Assembly (NCBI GenBank): GCA_016839955.1
Contig: JAEOTI010000405.1
Coordinates: 1-16,114 of the forward strand
Reading direction: 5' to 3'
DNA: 16,114 nucleotides
From: Candidatus Hodarchaeota archaeon
GTDB lineage: Archaea; Asgardarchaeota; Heimdallarchaeia; Hodarchaeales; YT1-057
The stretch's first letter is position 1. Every line of letters starts with the position of its first letter. A program made the translations under genes and the position numbers. A model generated the notes under the pieces. The model ran no database searches. It saw only the letters and a list, made by a program, of their open reading frames with translations, and was not told the origin of the DNA. Positions 14,662-16,114 of this stretch are shown here, piece after piece.

Positions 14662-16114
14662 CTAGAGCGTTGTATCCCCTGGATTATAGTCAAATTCCAT
14701 CGGAGCATCGCCAGATGGAGGTTGATAGGGATAGTTCGCTGATGCCCAGTCAAACGCCTCTTCCATGGTGGTGCTTGAACTAGATCCAAAATGACCGATT
14801 AAACCGGCTTCAAGGAACCAGTATGTCCACATACCATTGTTGTGAGAGGAGTCATCATAACCATAGCCATCTTCTGTGCAAGTAGTTCCACAGTAAAGAT
14901 TTCCAATAGATGATAATTCTGGACCCATACCTCCAGAGTAACAGTGGTCAATGAAGACAAAGATTTCTTCTCCATTAGCACTCGAGAGGTCATCTCTTAG
15001 CTCAGTATCATAGTAACAACCAGCAGAACCACTGCAATCATACATGCAGAGGTAACTACTACCTGCACCATTACCAGAACCGTGACCAGAAGTTGCGAAG
15101 ACAACATTATCGCCCGGTTGAGCGTGGGTAATTAATTCTACAATAGCAGCACGGACAATAGCTTCTGTCGCGTAACCATCATGGCGGGGATAATTTGCGG
15201 TATGGCCATCACCATAGACATGGCACTCATAGCCTTGACCTGTCAAGTAGTTGTACCAGTCAGTCGCATCCTCATCACAGTAGGAGAGATCACTGATTGA
15301 TTGGTAATCGGAAATACCGACAATGATGGCGTATTTACCACCATCACCCCAATCACCGCCACCACCACCATAAGTGAGGGTAACAGTTAGCTCATAAGCT
15401 CCAGTACCACTATAAGATCTTACCATGATGTACCAAGTACCAGCGCCGGGGCTAGCAAACGTGACTTCTTCTCCACCGGAAGTATAGCCACGCCAATCAT
15501 ACGTACTGGTTGTGGGTTCAGCACCAAGTCGACCATAAAGGTCAAAATCAGCACTTCCACAGGTCAATACGCTGTACATGCTTTGACAGTCTGATTCTAC
15601 TTGAATTGTCCACATTTCTGTGGCATATTGAGCAGCTAAACTACTTTGTACTGGAACACCAGATTGCAGCTCATTGCCGCCACCACCACCATTAGAAACA
15701 GTCACAGTGTGCTGATCATAGTTGTTGTTGCCAGCAGCATCATAAGCTGTGGCTCTGACAGTGTGACTGCCATCAGAATAGCTAGTGGTATCCCAGCTAT
15801 ACGAATAGGGTGATGTGGTGTCTGTTGTTTTTAGACTACCATCAATAAAGAATCGGACTTCAGTAACACCAACATTATCTGAAGCAGATGCTGTCACAGA
15901 AACTGTTCCACTTACTGTCGCTCCATTAGAAGGATTTGTAATGGAAACAGAAGGAGGAGTTGTGTCAGCTGATTGATAAGTAAGTGTGACTGTCAAAGTA
16001 TAAGGCCCAGAGCCAGAATAGGATCGTACCATGATATACCAGGTGCCTGCACCAGGATTGGCATAATTAACTTCTTCACCACCACCGGTGTAGCCTCGCC
16101 AGTTGTAGGTACTA
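14662..16114 (-). CDS. Secreted caspase-fold peptidase, tandem paralogue (5' end outside window)
   Basis: The frame stays open to the window edge, so the Met at 16032 is internal and the signal peptide is not visible; 483 residues are seen. Order: end of one PPC domain (from YNWRGYTGGGEEV through LTVTLTY), an Ig-like domain opening DTTPPSVSITNP, a second PPC domain (NELQSGVPVQSSL to YELTVTLTY), then the caspase-like domain from KYAIIVGISDY. The catalytic His is in TSGHGSG and the Cys in IDHCYSGG, 317 and 364 residues from the internal Met. The PPC and catalytic parts are very close to the gene at 12426-14156, with most changes conservative; the N-terminal arrangement differs because of the extra PPC domain. 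Both genes run in the same direction and each is followed by the conserved element, so the whole unit was probably duplicated. Confidence 0.87.
   Translation of the reverse strand, partial: STYNWRGYTGGGEEVNYANPGAGTWYIMVRSYSGSGPYTLTVTLTYQSADTTPPSVSITNPSNGATVSGTVSVTASASDNVGVTEVRFFIDGSLKTTDTTSPYSYSWDTTSYSDGSHTVRATAYDAAGNNNYDQHTVTVSNGGGGGNELQSGVPVQSSLAAQYATEMWTIQVESDCQSMYSVLTCGSADFDLYGRLGAEPTTSTYDWRGYTSGGEEVTFASPGAGTWYIMVRSYSGTGAYELTVTLTYGGGGGDWGDGGKYAIIVGISDYQSISDLSYCDEDATDWYNYLTGQGYECHVYGDGHTANYPRHDGYATEAIVRAAIVELITHAQPGDNVVFATSGHGSGNGAGSSYLCMYDCSGSAGCYYDTELRDDLSSANGEEIFVFIDHCYSGGMGPELSSIGNLYCGTTCTEDGYGYDDSSHNNGMWTYWFLEAGLIGHFGSSSSTTMEEAFDWASANYPYQPPSGDAPMEFDYNPGDTTL

Noticed and set aside
1..16114. 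CRISPR array or prophage
   Set aside because: No evenly spaced short repeats, no integrase, and no phage structural or packaging genes were seen.

Overview
The window reads as chromosomal DNA of an AT-rich archaeon, most likely an Asgard archaeon (Promethearchaeota). Supporting signs are a Ras/Rab-type small GTPase with all five G motifs, a RuBisCO-like protein, a long Lrp/AsnC-type regulator, TATA-like boxes close to start codons, T-rich terminators, frequent TTG/GTG starts and secreted caspase-like proteins. No single gene fixes the lineage, so this placement is an inference.

Layout. (1) 1-219 is the 3' end of an unknown gene. (2) 471-2537 is a head-to-tail duplication of about 1 kb. Each unit carries a promoter, a small four-helix membrane protein gene and a terminator. 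The first unit also carries a dead copy of the last ~58 codons of the RuBisCO-like gene that follows the second unit. (3) 2362-7455 is a carbohydrate-type cluster: RuBisCO-like protein (-), class II aldolase (+, divergent), and an aminotransferase and FGGY kinase (-) in a two-gene operon. Together they suggest a phosphorylated keto-sugar or carbon-salvage pathway whose substrate the sequence does not reveal. (4) 7657-10820 holds mostly lineage-specific genes: an unknown 123-aa protein, the small GTPase, a 75-aa Cys/His protein, an unrecognised 339-aa protein and a small secreted aromatic-rich protein. (5) 10839-12056 is a 405-aa Lrp-type regulator (-). (6) 12202-16114 holds two tandem minus-strand genes for secreted caspase-fold proteases with Ig-like and PPC domains. 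Each is followed by a copy of a conserved GC-rich ~190-bp element that looks more like a structured RNA than a coding region.

The points of most interest are the conserved 3' element paired with the extracellular caspase-like proteases, the duplication that captured a RuBisCO tail while the membrane-protein loops diverged strongly, and the RuBisCO-like/aldolase/kinase/aminotransferase cluster.
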